Positions 48,058 through 60,740 of a stretch of 64,000 bases of DNA are shown here, one piece after another. The stretch is from contig OY856409.1 of NCBI GenBank assembly GCA_963693085.1, positions 296,212,058 through 296,276,057 of the forward strand, given 5' to 3'. Source of the DNA: Alisma plantago-aquatica (Eukaryota > Streptophyta > Magnoliopsida > Alismatales > Alismataceae). How positions within the stretch are numbered: the stretch's first letter is position 1; each line of letters starts with the position of its first letter. The translations under genes and the position numbers were made by a program. Under the pieces are notes generated by a model. That model made no database searches and was not told the DNA's origin. It saw only the letters and a program-made list of their open reading frames with translations.

Positions 48058-49020
48058 TTTACCAAACGACCTCCACCAATTGCCCATACGGTTTACACAA
48101 CCGTTTGGTGGGCAAACGGTTTCAGGGTCGTATGAAGGCAAACGGCCTTCAAGACCGTTTGATTGCGTTGACCAAATGACGACCGTATGTGACTCTTGTT
48201 TATAATTATGTAGGTTAATCACCCACAAAATTTGAGGGGTTAACTCCAAAGGCATCGTGAGATATAAGCAAATCAATTAGCAAATCTAATTGAATTAAGT
48301 TCTGATTTTCAATCTGTTTAATTTGCCCTTTTTGGGCAAACGGTCTCAAGACTGTTTAAGATGGTTGACCAAGAGTTGACCGTTTGGGATTACTGTTCAT
48401 AATGATGTTGATTAATGACTCACCAAATTTGATGGATTAATTCCAAATGAGTTATGAGTTGAAGGTTGATTAATAGGGCAAATCCTAATTGAAATCAGTG
48501 CTGAAATTCTAATGAGTTAATTAGTGATTTTGGGTTGATTAGCCCAAACGGTCTCAAGACCATTTGGGGAGTCATCCAAACGGTCTCAAGACCGTTTGGG
48601 GATCACCCAAGACCGTTTAGAGGTCTGGGGTCAAGTATAGTTGACCAATTGAAGGTCCAAAGGTACCAAATCATATTGCAATTAAGTATTGATGTGATGA
48701 TCAACTCAATAGATCAAACCTTGATGAATTTTCACTAGAGTCCAAAGGATGGATGGGCAAACGGTCTCAAGATCGTTTGGAACTCATCCAAATGGTCTCA
48801 AGACCGTTTGGTGTCAACCCAAGACCGTTTGGAGGTCTAGGGTTTAGGTAATTTGATCAATTGAGGGCCCAATTACAGTGGGTTATTGAAATAATCAAAT
48901 TGCTGATTTGTGACTTAATTAAGGTTCAACCCCTATCAAATCAACTTAGATTTTGATGAATTCTTGGGAAAACGGTCTCAAGACCGTTTGGAGGTTATCC
49001 AAACGATCCCAAGACCGTTT
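48058..49020. repeat. AAACGGTCT/AGACCGTTT palindrome array, 5' LTR
   Basis: The unit AAACGGTCTCAAGACCGTTT has 9-bp inverted arms around CA. Perfect copies at 48578-48597 and 48969-48988, near-perfect ones at 48546, 48757 and 48790, and half sites such as CCAAGACCGTTTGG between them. Confidence 0.9.
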
Positions 49021-49316
49021 GGGCCAAGTTTGAGCCCGATTGGAGGTCAATTGTTGGGATCAACTTCGATTTGATTCACATTGTTGAGTGTTGATGGTTG
49101 AATGTTTATAGACCTTAATTGAACCAACTCCAACCCTATTTGGATATCAATTGAGGATCAATTGAGTGACCAATTGGTTAAGGCTAACCCTAATTGTCTC
49201 AATTGATAAGTGGTTAGCAAGCTTGAGACCAATTGAAGGCTTCAACATAGGAAACCCTAATCGAGTTTACCCTTTGAATCACCTTGGAGGTCCATGCGAT
49301 CTTGAGCTTTTAGGAT

Positions 49317-49524
49317 CATACGACTTCAGGACCGAATGAGTTCATACGACTTCAGGACCGAATGAGTTCATACGACTTCAGGACCGAATGAGTTCATACG
49401 ACTTCAGGACCGAATGAGTTCATACGACTTCAGGACCGAATGAGTTCATATGACTTCAGGACCGAATGAGTTCATACGACTTCAGGACCGAATGAGTTCA
49501 TACGACTTCGGGTCCAAATGAGCT
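49317..49524. repeat. 26-bp tandem array, 8 units, 5' LTR
   Basis: Unit CATACGACTTCAGGACCGAA plus TGAGTT, eight times without interruption; the last unit is variant and a partial ninth follows. Confidence 0.95.
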
Positions 49525-51874
49525 CAAACGACTTCAGAAGTCAAACTATGACTAAACGGTCTTCACCCCATCTTGGGAAAACGACCTCAAGATCGTTTAA
49601 GGGTAAACGGTCTTGAGTGTCATGCGGTCTTGAAGTCAACCAAAGCTAAACGGTCTACAACCTTAAACGATCTCAGAATCGTTTGAAGGTTGAAGGTGTG
49701 AAACCTATTGGGGACTTTTAAGGATAAGTCTACCTATTGCCTTGAAGGCTTAGATGGTTTGATGGTTGTTTAACCTAAACCCTAATGATACCTAGGGACA
49801 TTAAGGGTCAAGTGGTTAGTATATTAACCCATGTTATGATCAATGGTGAACTTTACCAAAATACCCTTTATGGATTCAAGTAGGTAACCCTTTTTATCAT
49901 GCAAACCCCAATGGTTACAATGGTGATGACTTGGCTAGGCTTATCAATGTTGATTAGACCTAACCCAATCTAGAGGGATGTAATCATCACCTATGAACAA
50001 GAGGAGAGAGAAAATCCCAATTATGGTTGAAATCCAAGTAAAATACCTTCAATATATATGAATGTACATGATTAGGGTATGATCCACCTATGTGAGATCA
50101 TGAAAACCCTATTTATGATAATTGATGAATCATAATCTTATCTGAGAGCATCATTGATGATGTTCCTCATACATGATGATGTTATGAGTTTATTTTACCA
50201 TAATGTGAATAATAAACCCTAATTCTAGGGTGATGGCATGTAATGTGAATAGTAAACCCTAATTGATGAGAATCAGGGAACTTAGCTCTTATGGCAAGAG
50301 TGGAAAGTATAATTCTTGATTTGAATTGATTTTATCAGTTGAATTAACCTTGCAGGTTCTGATATGAAGATGATCATATCCAGGTATGGATGATGATGCT
50401 ATATTCATTGAAAGCATGTTGTTAGCTTTATGTATAGTAAAATATCTTGATGCCTTATCAATGGCAACCTATGAATTAAATGGGCTGTGAGAGCCATAAA
50501 TACCATCAAGGTCATGCTTTAGAGATGACTTGTGATGAATGTATTGAGAAATGATGATTGATGAGAGTTAGGCTTGTTACATTTAGTATTCTCATTTCTT
50601 AGCTGTTATGCTAATGTTATTGTTTGAAGAACAATGTATGATGTTAAAAGAATACTGAATGTACCTAACTAATCAAGTATAATGTAGAGCCCTGATCATA
50701 GATCCATCATTGTCAGAGATCAAATGATGGTGAAACAGGTTTTCCTAAGGGAACTCCTGGATCACATACTTTTGAGTATGTGGGGTATATGGATGTGTAG
50801 AACCTTACATCCTAGTGTAGGTGTTTGATGTAGATGCGTAATCCGTCAATCCTTCACTACAATCCCATATCGTATCAGTGGATGGTAAACATGAAACCTC
50901 CTGATGATGAAGAAAGCACAGATATCCATATCAGTGGAAGATAAACATGAAATCTCCTGATGATGAAGACAGTACAAAACGCCACTGTAACTCTAAAATA
51001 GCGAAGGACCAGATTACCCTGGTAAGCTATTATAGTAGAGGCACGAGATGTCCTACAAGTAATCCTTTTACTGACTGAGGAAGGTGAAGGTCATGAGAAT
51101 CCAGCTCTTTCGATGACCTAGTATGATACCGAGGCACTTAGCAGTGATTGGTTGGAGTATGAGTGGTAAACCTCATCTCCACAGGGCATAAAAGTAATGT
51201 TTGAAAAACATAATCCACAGCATAGCATACCTGTTAGAGATAACTACGAGTTGATTGATTGATGTTACACTGTATAGTGCAAATGTCTTCATGTTTCATA
51301 ACTGTTGAATTCATGCTTACTATTATATCTGATGTTGAATACTTTGAAGCTTTTACTGCTTAAGTTAATCTTTGAGGTGCTATAATAAAGCTTCTGGCGG
51401 AGAGTTATAACTCTTGCTGGGACAATTATGTAAAATTGTCTCACCCCGTAGACTTCAACTTTTTAGGTGGACGTCGAGGATGGAGGAACATGTCTACAGG
51501 TGACCAGTCCCAGCAGCAGCAACACCAGGGGCAGCAGTAAAATCTCAGGTGGAGATTTAGCCTGCCATGTGGTGTAGTTAGAGTCAGTCCTATGTGTCCT
51601 CTGTACTCTCAGGTCTTGGAGTCTTTTGGTCTGAGATTTTTGGTTATGAGTTCTTGAGATTTTGTATCATGTTGTATATAATTACTCAAGAAGTAATTAT
51701 CTGAGATGTAAACAGTTTATCTCCTTTTATGAAGGAAGTTTTATGGTTTCAATGCTTTATCTCAAAAAGTTTTAATTTCCGCTGATTTTTGGTATTCCGC
51801 TGCTAATCGAATCGCTTCCGCTAAGTTTAAATCATGTTTATATCGTGGTTTGGAGATCAGAGCCCACAATTAAG

Positions 51875-51886
51875 TGGTATCAGAGC
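51875..51886 (+). other. Chromovirus primer binding site
   Basis: TGGTATCAGAGC, six bases after the 5' LTR, complementary to initiator tRNA-Met. Confidence 0.9.
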
Positions 51887-52000
51887 TCTAGGTTCGCTGA
51901 GTCTACAGAGACATAGGAATTAGGATGTCGAGTCTATCCTTAGTATTTCTTTCTTATCTAATAGAGTCTTCTGCTCCTCAGGAGAAGAAGATAATTAAGA

Positions 52001-52375
52001 ATGTCTGAACCACACGAGGAGTTCGTGGCAGAAATTAGTGTTGCTGCACCCCAAGGAGGTGCAAGGAACCTGGAGATAGAACAACCTGTACCTGAGCCAC
52101 CCAGAGAGCCACCTCAGTTTGACCCAGCTGACATGGAAAACCCAGCTGTTCAAACTATGTTTGGGCAGTTTATGACTGCCATGACACACATCACCGACAG
52201 GATGCCCATGCCTGCACCTAGGGCACCTGCCCAGCCTGAAAGACAAGGTATCGGTAAGACGTTCGAGCGACTTCGTAGTGTCAGAGCAACCGAATACTTT
52301 AGAACAACTGATCCTGCAGATGCCGATCTGTGGTTGACCCGGGTGCTACACACTCTTTTATCACTCAGAGAGTGA
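52001..52375 (+). pseudogene. Chromovirus gag, 3'-deleted
   Basis: Starts at the first ATG after the leader and reads 124 codons. The N-terminus is Pro/Glu-rich, followed by QTMFGQFMTAMTHITDRM and the conserved start of the retrotransposon gag domain FERLRSVRATEYFRTTDPAD, with ADLWL. There it stops matching gag: the next bases already encode the protease active site in another frame. The rest of the capsid domain and the CCHC knuckle, several hundred codons in relatives, are missing. The deletion is not a multiple of three, so gag runs to a stop in the protease region. Confidence 0.85.
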
Positions 52376-55300
52376 TTCGTAACTGCAATATGACGGTTAG
52401 TCATAGGGCAGATAGTTTGTTGTTGGAGACTCCGTTGAGTGGGTCTGCCGTTTTGCAGGAGGTATGTTCTCCCTGCATCCTCTTCTTTTCTGATCATCGC
52501 ATTCAAGTGGACCTTATACCACTTGATATGTAAGGATTTGATATAATCCTCGGGATGGATACCTTAGAAAGGTATAGAGTTATCTTGGATTGTGAATCCA
52601 AGTTGGTTGTGTTTGCTGATGAAGGCAGCACATGGATCTTTCAAGGTGAAAGAAAGATTTTGCCCACCTGTCTTGTATCAGCTATGGTTGTTGATAAGCT
52701 GTTGAGGCAAGGATGTTATGCATTCTTGGCCCATGTGGTAGATGTTACCAAGGAAAGTTCCAATCCTACTGAAGTTCCCATAGTCAGGGAATTTGAGGAT
52801 GTGTTTCCTGAAGAACTTCCTGGTATACCACCACCTCGGGAGATTGATTTTGAGATCAATTTGGTCCCATATACGAAACCCATAGCCCAGACACCGTATA
52901 GGATGGCGCCTGCCGAGATGGCAGAACTCAAGAAACAGCTTCAAGAGTTACTTGAGAATGGTTTTATCCGACCGAGCACTTCACCTTGGGGTGCTCCGGT
53001 CTTGTTTGTTAAAAAGAAAGATGGGTCAATGCGGTTGTGCATTGACTACAAACAACTTAATAAAGTAACGATAAAGAATAAGTACCCTCTGCCGAGGATT
53101 GATGATCTCTTTGACCAGTTGCGTGGTGCAACCGTCTTCTCAAAGATAGACCTGAGGTCTGGATATCATCAACTCCGTATTAAGGATAGTGACATATCCA
53201 AGTCTGCCTTTAGGACAAGATATGGTCACTATGAGTTCACGGTTATGTCGTTTGGACTAACCAACGCACCAGCTGCATTCATGGAACTCATGAATAGAGT
53301 TTTTCGACCTTTCCTCGATCAGTGTGTTGTCGTCTTCATAGATGACATTCTGATTTTTAGCAAGGATGCTCAGTAGCATGAACAACATCTTCGCCAAGCT
53401 TTGACCTTGCTAAGAGAACACAAGCTGTGTGCTAAGTTTAGCAAGTGTGAGTTCTGGCTGCCGGAGGTATCTTTTCTTGGACATGTGATATCTACATCGG
53501 GAATTTGTGTTGACCCTACAAAGGTAGAATCTGTTCTACAGTGGGAACAACCGAAGAGGCCGACGGAGATTCGAAGTTTCCTAGGGTTAGCAGGCTATTA
53601 TCGAAGGTTCATTAAGAATTTTAGTTCCATAGCCTTACCCTTGACTAAGTTGACCCGGAAAGATGTTCCTTTTGTTTGGAGTGATAAGTGTCAGCAATCT
53701 TTCCAGTTGTTGAAGGAGAAGTTGACAAGTGCACCCATACTTATGCTACCTGAGCAAGGCAAAGGATATATAGTTTTTTGTGATGCTTCTAAGAATGGAC
53801 TAGGGTGTGTGTTGATGTAGGATAAACAAGTAATTTCTTTTGCTTCTCGACAGCTTAAGAAACACGAAGAGAATTATCTGACACACGATCTGGAGTTAGC
53901 TGCTGTAGTTCATGCCCTGAAGATCTGGAGACATTATCTTTATGGAGAGACGTTTCAGATTTTCATTGACCATAAGAACCTTAAGTACATCTTCTCTCAG
54001 CATGAGCTTAATATGAGACAACGCCGCTGGATGGAATTAATCAAGGACTACGATTGTACGATTGATTACCATCCGGGGAAGGCTAATGTGGTTGCTGATG
54101 CCTTGAGTAGGAAATCAGCAACATCAACCATGGAAAGGGCCCAACTAAACTCTTTAGTATGCTCTAGAAGGGATATGCTTATCTCTTTAAGACAAGACAA
54201 TGTGCAGTTGAAGGTGTCATTGTTAGTCGGGTTGTTAGCTGAGATGCATATTAAACCTACCCTTAGAGAGCAGATTAAGGAAGCACAAGAAGGTGATACT
54301 GTAGTTCAACAGATTAGATCGGAGTATGGTAGTGAGAAACGAGATGGTTTCCATGACTCAGATGATCAAATAGCTTGTTATCATGGGAAGATGATAGTGC
54401 CAGATGTGGACAACTTGAGGAAGTTAGTCCTGGAAGAAGCTCATTCTTCGATGTATGCCATGCATCCAGGGAGCACCAAGATGTATCGAAACTTGAAAGA
54501 TATGTATTGGTTGCCTGGAATGAAGAAGGATGTTGCAGAGTTTGTTCTGAGGTGTCCTATGTGTCAGCAAGTTAAAGCTGAACACCAGAAACCTTTACCC
54601 ATACCACAGTGGAAGTGGGACCATGTTACCATGGACTTTGTTGTTGGCCTACCTAGGACAAGCAAAGGACATGATTCCATTTGGGTAGTTGTTGATAGGT
54701 TGACTAAGACAGCACATTTCTTACCTGTCAAGACAACCTACACTGCTGAGAGGCTCGCACAGATTTACATAAATGAGATAATGCGTTTGCACGGGGTTCC
54801 AGCTACTATCGTCTCTGATAGAGGTCCCCAGTTCACTAATCATTTTTGGGAACGACTTCATAATGCTTTAGGCACCCAGTTAAGGTTTAGTACGACCTTT
54901 CATCCACAAACTGATGGACAGTCGGAAAGGACCATACAGACCTTGGAAGACCTGTTGAGAACATGTGTTCTCCAGTTTACCGGAAGTTAGGATCTACACC
55001 TAAGCTTGATAGAGTTTGCCTATAACAATAGCTATCAGCATAGTATTGATATGGCACCTTATGAAGCCTTGTATGGTAGACTTTGTAGATCACCCTTGTG
55101 TTGGTATGAGACTGGTGAGCATCAGTTGTTAGGACCTGATCTTGTGCAGCAAACTACAGAGAAGATTAAGGTAATACAACAACAGATTAAGACTGCACAG
55201 GATAGGCAGAAATCTTATGCTGACAAGCGTCATAGACCCTTAGAGTTCCAGGTCGGAGACAGAGTGTATCTCAAAGTCTCGCCTTGGAAAGGAGTTCTTC

Positions 55301-55671
55301 GTTTTGGAAGAAAAGGGAAGTTAGCTCCTAGATTTATGGGGCCTTATCCAATCATTGAACGGATTGGAAAGGTAGCATATAAACTAGAGCTGCCACCAGA
55401 GTTATAGAGGTTACACCCTGTGTTTCACATTTCTATGCTGAGGAAATGTCACCCAGATACCGAGTCAGTTCTACAACCTATGGAAGTAGAATTGAATGGA
55501 GATATAACTTATGAGGAAGGACCAGTGTCAATCCTTGATAGTAGAACTAAAAAGTTAAAGAAGAAAGATATAAGCCTTGTGAAAGTCCTCTGGAACCACC
55601 GTGGTGTTGAAGAAACCACTTGGGAACTAGAAGAGGAGATGAGAAGGAAATACCCTTCTCTTTTCTCTTAA
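52330..55671 (+). pseudogene. Chromovirus pol with five stop codons, no frameshift
   Basis: One reading frame throughout. Protease: DPGATHSFI at 52336. [22 protein letters not shown], the polymerase motif FIDD at 53335-53346. RNase H: FCDAS with its Asp at 53782. Integrase: HHCC zinc finger (54440-54570), DFVVGLP, SDRGPQF, then GKLAPRFMGPYPI. C-terminal chromodomain at about 55500-55668, with VKVLWNHRGVEETTWELEEE. Stops: TAA 52531, TAG 53374, TAG 53818, TAG 54988, TAG 55405. By family comparison 53818 replaces a Gln codon and 54988 a Trp codon, i.e. C-to-T or G-to-A changes. The natural end is TAA at 55669. The chromodomain would direct integration into heterochromatin. Confidence 0.95.
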
Positions 55672-55705
55672 TACGTTTTATCGATTTCGGGGACGAAATC
55701 CTTGT

Positions 55706-55720
55706 AAGGGGTGGATAATA
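55706..55720 (+). other. Chromovirus polypurine tract
   Basis: AAGGGGTGGATAATA directly before the 3' LTR, after GGGGACGAAATCC, as in other Tekay-type elements. Confidence 0.8.
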
Positions 55721-56924
55721 TGTAACATCCCTGACCTGGGTTATGAGTTAACCCTAGGTGTTTTGCCTAATTATGTAATTAAGATACTGGTGATTATCTT
55801 TTGGCATGTAAATAAACTATTGAGGAACACATATTTCCATTTCTGCCCTAATTGAACAATGTTTTAGTATTATTTTGTAATATAGGGACCTATGTGCAAT
55901 TTACCCAGTTATAAGGGTTAACTTGTAATTTTCACATGTTGAGATGTTCCTATGATGTTGAGGCATCATAAGAATGATTATGGTAAAGTTTGAAGGATTT
56001 CCCAAGCTTGAGCACCAAGGTGCAGCTGTGGAAGCAATCCCTGTGCTTGAAACCCTGGTTTTGGGGTAAAATGCAATTTACCCAAAATTTGGAGTGCAAC
56101 TTGTAAATTTCATCTTCTAAAATATCTTTTATAACTTTTGTCATCATTTAGAGTAGAAATGATGAAGAGGGCACTTCATTTGAATAATCATGTAATAAAG
56201 AACACCTTTGTGATTAAATAATCAAGGAATAAGTATAATAGCTCTTTTATATGTATACTTTAGTAATGGGTTGATCTTCTTTGCCTTCAATTCTTGACCT
56301 TAGAAGGAGATTTTCCTTAGAAATAAGGGGTAGTGACGAGAAAAGAAGAAATGAAGGACTTAGATGAGAAATGGGATAAAGTAGAAGCTTTATGGAGAAA
56401 TTTCACCCAAAATATATATACCACTTCCTTTGCAAGCAAAGGAACGTATCTTTCATTCCCTCACTTATCCCCCTTGCTCAAACTGACTAAGGCAGAGCTC
56501 TGGAGCATAGGAGAACGACCAGGGAGTTCAAGGTAAGTTTGGATCATCCCTTTTGCTTGAATTCATGGAGGAAACTCGAATTTCAAGGTTGAATTCATGG
56601 CTAGCTCACCTAGCTTTATCTTTCAAGCCATTCCTTTCCAACTTTTCCTTGGAGAATTCACCTTGGACGACCTGTGGAGCTCAAAGACGCCATTAAAGAC
56701 CTGAAGCTTGGAAGCTTGGAGCTCAAGGAACAACCTTTAGGCGGGTTTTATAACTCTAAACCTTATGCTTTGATTATACATCTTTTTCTATGCATATAGT
56801 TGCTAGTTCTTCTTCTTCCCTATCTTCCCTTGCATCCTTGCATGCAAAAATCGTGAAGAACTGCTACTGTTCTTGGGGTAGAAGATAAGGGCGTTAATTC
56901 CTATGCTTATCCATGGATTTCCAC

Positions 56925-57890
56925 TTTACCAAACGACCTCCACCAATTGCCCATACGGTTTACACAACCGTTTGGTGGGCAAACGGTTTCAGGGTCGTAT
57001 GAAGGCAAACAGCCTTCAAGACCATTTGATCGCGTTAACCAAATGATGACCGTATGTGAATCTTGTTTATAATTATGTAGGTTAATCACCCACAAAATTT
57101 CAGGGGTTAACTCTAAAGGAATCGTGAGATATTAGCAAATCAATTAGCAAATCTAATTGAATTAAGTTCTGATTTTCAATCTGCTTAATTTGCCCTTTTT
57201 GGGAAAACGGTCTCAAGACCGTTTAAGATGGTTGACCAAGCATTGACCGTTTGGTATTACTGTTCATAATGATGTTGATTAATGACTCACCAAATTTGAT
57301 GGAGTAATTCCAAACGAGTTATGAGTTGAAGGTTGATTAATAGGGAAAATCCTAATTGAAATCAGTGCTGAAATTCTAATGAGTTAATTAGTGATTTTGG
57401 GTTGATTAGCTCAAACGGTCTCAAGACCATTTGGGGAATCATCCAAACGGTCTCAAGACCGTTTGGGGATCACCCAAGACCATTTAGAGGTCTGGGGTCA
57501 AGTATAGTTGACCAATTGAAGGTCCAAAGGTACCAAATCATATTGCAATTAAGTATTGATGTGATGATCAACTCAATAGATCAAACCTTGATGGATTTTC
57601 ACTAGAGTCCAAAGGATGGATGGGCAAACGGTCTCAAGACCGTTTGGAACTCATCCAAACGGTCTCAAGACCGTTTGGTGTCAACCCAAGACCGTTTGGA
57701 GGTCTAGGGTTTAGGTAATTTGATCAATTGAGGGCCCAATTACAGTGGGTTATTGAAATAATCAAATTGCTGATTTGTGACTTAATTAAGGTTCAACCCC
57801 TATCAAATCAACTTAGATTTTGATGAATTCTTGGGAAAACGATCTCAAGACCGTTTGCAGGTTATCCAAATGATCCCAAGACCGTTTGGG
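56925..57890. repeat. AAACGGTCT/AGACCGTTT palindrome array, 3' LTR
   Basis: Perfect 20-mers at 57205-57224, 57445-57464, 57626-57645 and 57657-57676, with imperfect copies and half sites between. Confidence 0.9.
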
Positions 57891-58183
57891 CCAAATTTGA
57901 GCCCGATTGGAGGTCAATTGATGGGATCAACTTCCATTTGATTCACATTGTTGAGTGTTGATGGTTGAATGTTTATAGACCTTAATTGAACCAACTCCAA
58001 CCCTATTTGGATATCAATTGAGGATCAATTGAGTGACCAATTGGTTAAGGCTAACCCTAATTATCTCAATTGATAAGTGGTTAGAAAGCTTGAGACCAAT
58101 TGAAGGCTTCAACATAGGAAACCCTAATCGAGTTTACCCTTTGAATCATCTTGGAGGTCCATGCGATCTTGAGCTTTTAGGAT

Positions 58184-58391
58184 CATACGACTTCAGGACC
58201 GAATGAGTTCATACGACTTCAGGACCGAATGAGTTCGTACGACTTCAGGACTGAATGAGTTCATACGACTTCAGGACCGAATGAGTTCATACGACTTCAG
58301 GACCGAATGAGTTCATACGACTTCAGGACCGAATGAGTTCATACGACTTCAGGACTGAATGAGTTCATACGACTTCGGGTCCAAATGAGCT
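58184..58391. repeat. 26-bp tandem array, 8 units, 3' LTR
   Basis: Same unit and same copy number as in the 5' LTR, with a few different point changes. Confidence 0.95.
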
Positions 58392-60740
58392 CAAACGACT
58401 TCAGAAGTCAAACTATGACTAAACGGTCTTCACCCCATCTTGGGCAAACGACCTCAAGATCATTTAAGGGTAAACGGTCTTGAGTGTCATGCGGTCTTGA
58501 AGTCAACCAAAGCTAAACGGTCTACAACCTTAAACGATCTCAGAATCGTTTGAAGGTTGAAGGTGTGAAACCTATTGGGGACTTTTAAGGATAAGTCTGC
58601 CTAATGCCTTGAAGGCTTAGATGGTTTGATGGTTGTTCAACCTAAACCCTAATGATACCTAGGGACATTAAGGGTCAAGTGGTTAGTATATTAACCCATG
58701 TTATGATCAATGGTGAACTTTACCAAAATACCCTTTATGGATTCAAGTAGGTAACCCTTTTTATCATGCAAACCCCAATGGTTACAATGGTGATGACTTG
58801 GCTAGGCTTATCAATGTTGATTAGACCTAACCCAATCTAGAGGGATGCAATCATCACCTATGAGCAAGAGGAGAGAGAAAATCCCAATTATGGTTGAAAT
58901 CCAAGTAAAATACCTTCAATATATATGAATGTACATGATTAGGGTATGATCCACCTATGTGAGATCATGAAAACCCTATTTATGATAATTGATGAATCAT
59001 AATCTTATTTGAGAGCATCATTGATGATGTTCCTCATACATGATGATGTTATGAGTTTATTTTACCATAATGTGAATAATAAACCCTAATTCTAGGATGA
59101 TGGAATGTAATGTGAATAGTAAACCCTAATTGATGAGAATCAGGGAACTTAGCTCTTATGGCAAGAGTGGAAAGTATAATTCTTGATTTGAATTGATTTT
59201 ATCAGTTGAATTAACCTTGCAGGTTCTGATATGAAGATGATCATATCCATGTATGGATGATGATGCTATATTCATTGAAAGCATGTTGTTAGCTTTATGA
59301 ATAGTAAAATATCTTGATGCCTTGTTAATGGCAACCTATGAATTAAATGGGCTGTGAGAGCAATAAATACCATCAAGGTCATGCTTTAGAGATGACTTGT
59401 GATGAATGTATTGAGAAATGATGATTGATGAGAGTTAGGCTTGTTACATTTAGTATTCTCATTTCATAGCTGTTATGCTAATGTTATTGTTTGAAGAACA
59501 ATGTATGATGTTAAAGGAATACTGAATGTACCTAAATAATCAAGTATAATGTAGAGCCCTGATCATAGATCCATCATTGTCAGAGATCAAATGATGGTGA
59601 AACAGGTTTTCCTAAGGGAACTCATGGATCACATACTTTTGAGTATGTGGGGTATATGGATGTGTAGAACCTTACATCCTAGTGTAGGTGTTTGATGTAG
59701 ATGCGTAATCCGTCAATCCTTCACTACAATCCCATACCGTATCAGTGGATGGTAAACATGAAACCTCCTGATGACGAAGAAAGCACAGATATCCGTATCA
59801 GTGGAAGATAAACATGAAATCTCCTGATGACGAAGACAGTACAAAACGCCACTGTAACTCTAAAATAGCGAAGGACCAGATTACCCTGGTAAGCTATTAT
59901 AGTAGAGGCACGAGATGTCCTACAAGTAATCCTCTTACTGACTGAGGAAGGTGAAGGTCATGAGAATCCGGCTCTTTCGATGACCTAGTATGATACCGAG
60001 GAACTTAGCAGTGATTGGTTGGAGTATGAGTGGTAAACCTCATCTCCATAGGGCATAAAAGTAATGTTTGAAAAACATAATCCACAGCGTAGCATACCTG
60101 TTAGAGATAACTACGAGTTGATTGATTGATGTTACACTGTATAGTGCAAATGTCTTCATGTTTCATAACTGTTGAATTCATGCTTACTATTATATCTGAT
60201 GTTGAATACTTTGAAGCTTTTACTGCTTAAGTTATTCTTTGAGGTGATATAATAAAGCTTCTGGCGGAGAGTTATAACTCTCGCTGGGACAATTATGTAA
60301 AATTGTCTCACCCCGTAGACTTCAACTTTTTAGGTGGACGTCAAGGACAGAGGAACAGGTCTACAGGTGACCAGTCCCAGCAGCAGCAGCACCAGGGGCA
60401 GCAGTAAAATCTCAGGTGGAGATTTAGCCTGCCATGTGATGTAGTTAGAGTCAGTCCTTTGTGTCCTCTGTACTCTCAGGTCTTGGAGTCTTTTGGTATG
60501 AGATTTTTGGTTATGAGTTCTTGAGATTTTGTATCATGTTGTATATAATTACTCAAGAAGTAATTATCTGAGATGTAAACAGTTTATCTCCTTTTATGAA
60601 GGAAGTTTTATGGTTTCAATGCTTTATCTCAAAAAGTTTTAATTTCCGCTGATTTTTGGTATTCCGCTGCTAATCGAATCGCTTCCGCTAAGTTTAAATC
60701 ATGTTTATATCGTGGTTTGGAGATCAGAGCCCACATTAAT

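Larger units (their letters stand above)
46854..51868 (+). repeat. Chromovirus 5' LTR
   Basis: 5015 bp. Contains a palindrome array (48058-49020), a 26-bp tandem array (49317-49524), a near-repeat pair near 50880 and 50930 (ATCAGTGGAWGRTAAACATG), and a CAG-rich end near 51513-51537. No real gene. Confidence 0.95.
46854..60735 (+). mobile_element. Complete Ty3/gypsy chromovirus (Tekay/Del type)
   Basis: Two LTRs of exactly 5015 bp (46854-51868, 55721-60735), both TGTAACATCCCTGACC...GAGCCCACA, enclose a 3852-bp interior. Flanks GTAAT (46849-46853) and TTAAT (60736-60740) fit a 5-bp target duplication with one change. A perfect tRNA-Met primer site lies at 51875-51886 and a polypurine tract at 55706-55720. 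Pol order protease, RT, RNase H, integrase, chromodomain identifies a chromovirus; the long LTRs and C-terminal chromodomain suit the Tekay/Del lineage. Six differences in the first 240 bp of the LTR pair suggest a fairly recent insertion. Most of gag is deleted, so it is non-autonomous. Confidence 0.95.
55721..60735 (+). repeat. Chromovirus 3' LTR
   Basis: 5015 bp, the same length as the 5' LTR and nearly identical. Confidence 0.95.

Noticed and set aside
49317..49524. CRISPR-like regular array
   Set aside because: Units are directly adjacent with no spacers, lie inside a retrotransposon LTR, and are repeated in the other LTR.
51875..51886. tRNA gene
   Set aside because: Only the 12-base complement of a tRNA 3' end, in the primer-site position; no cloverleaf.
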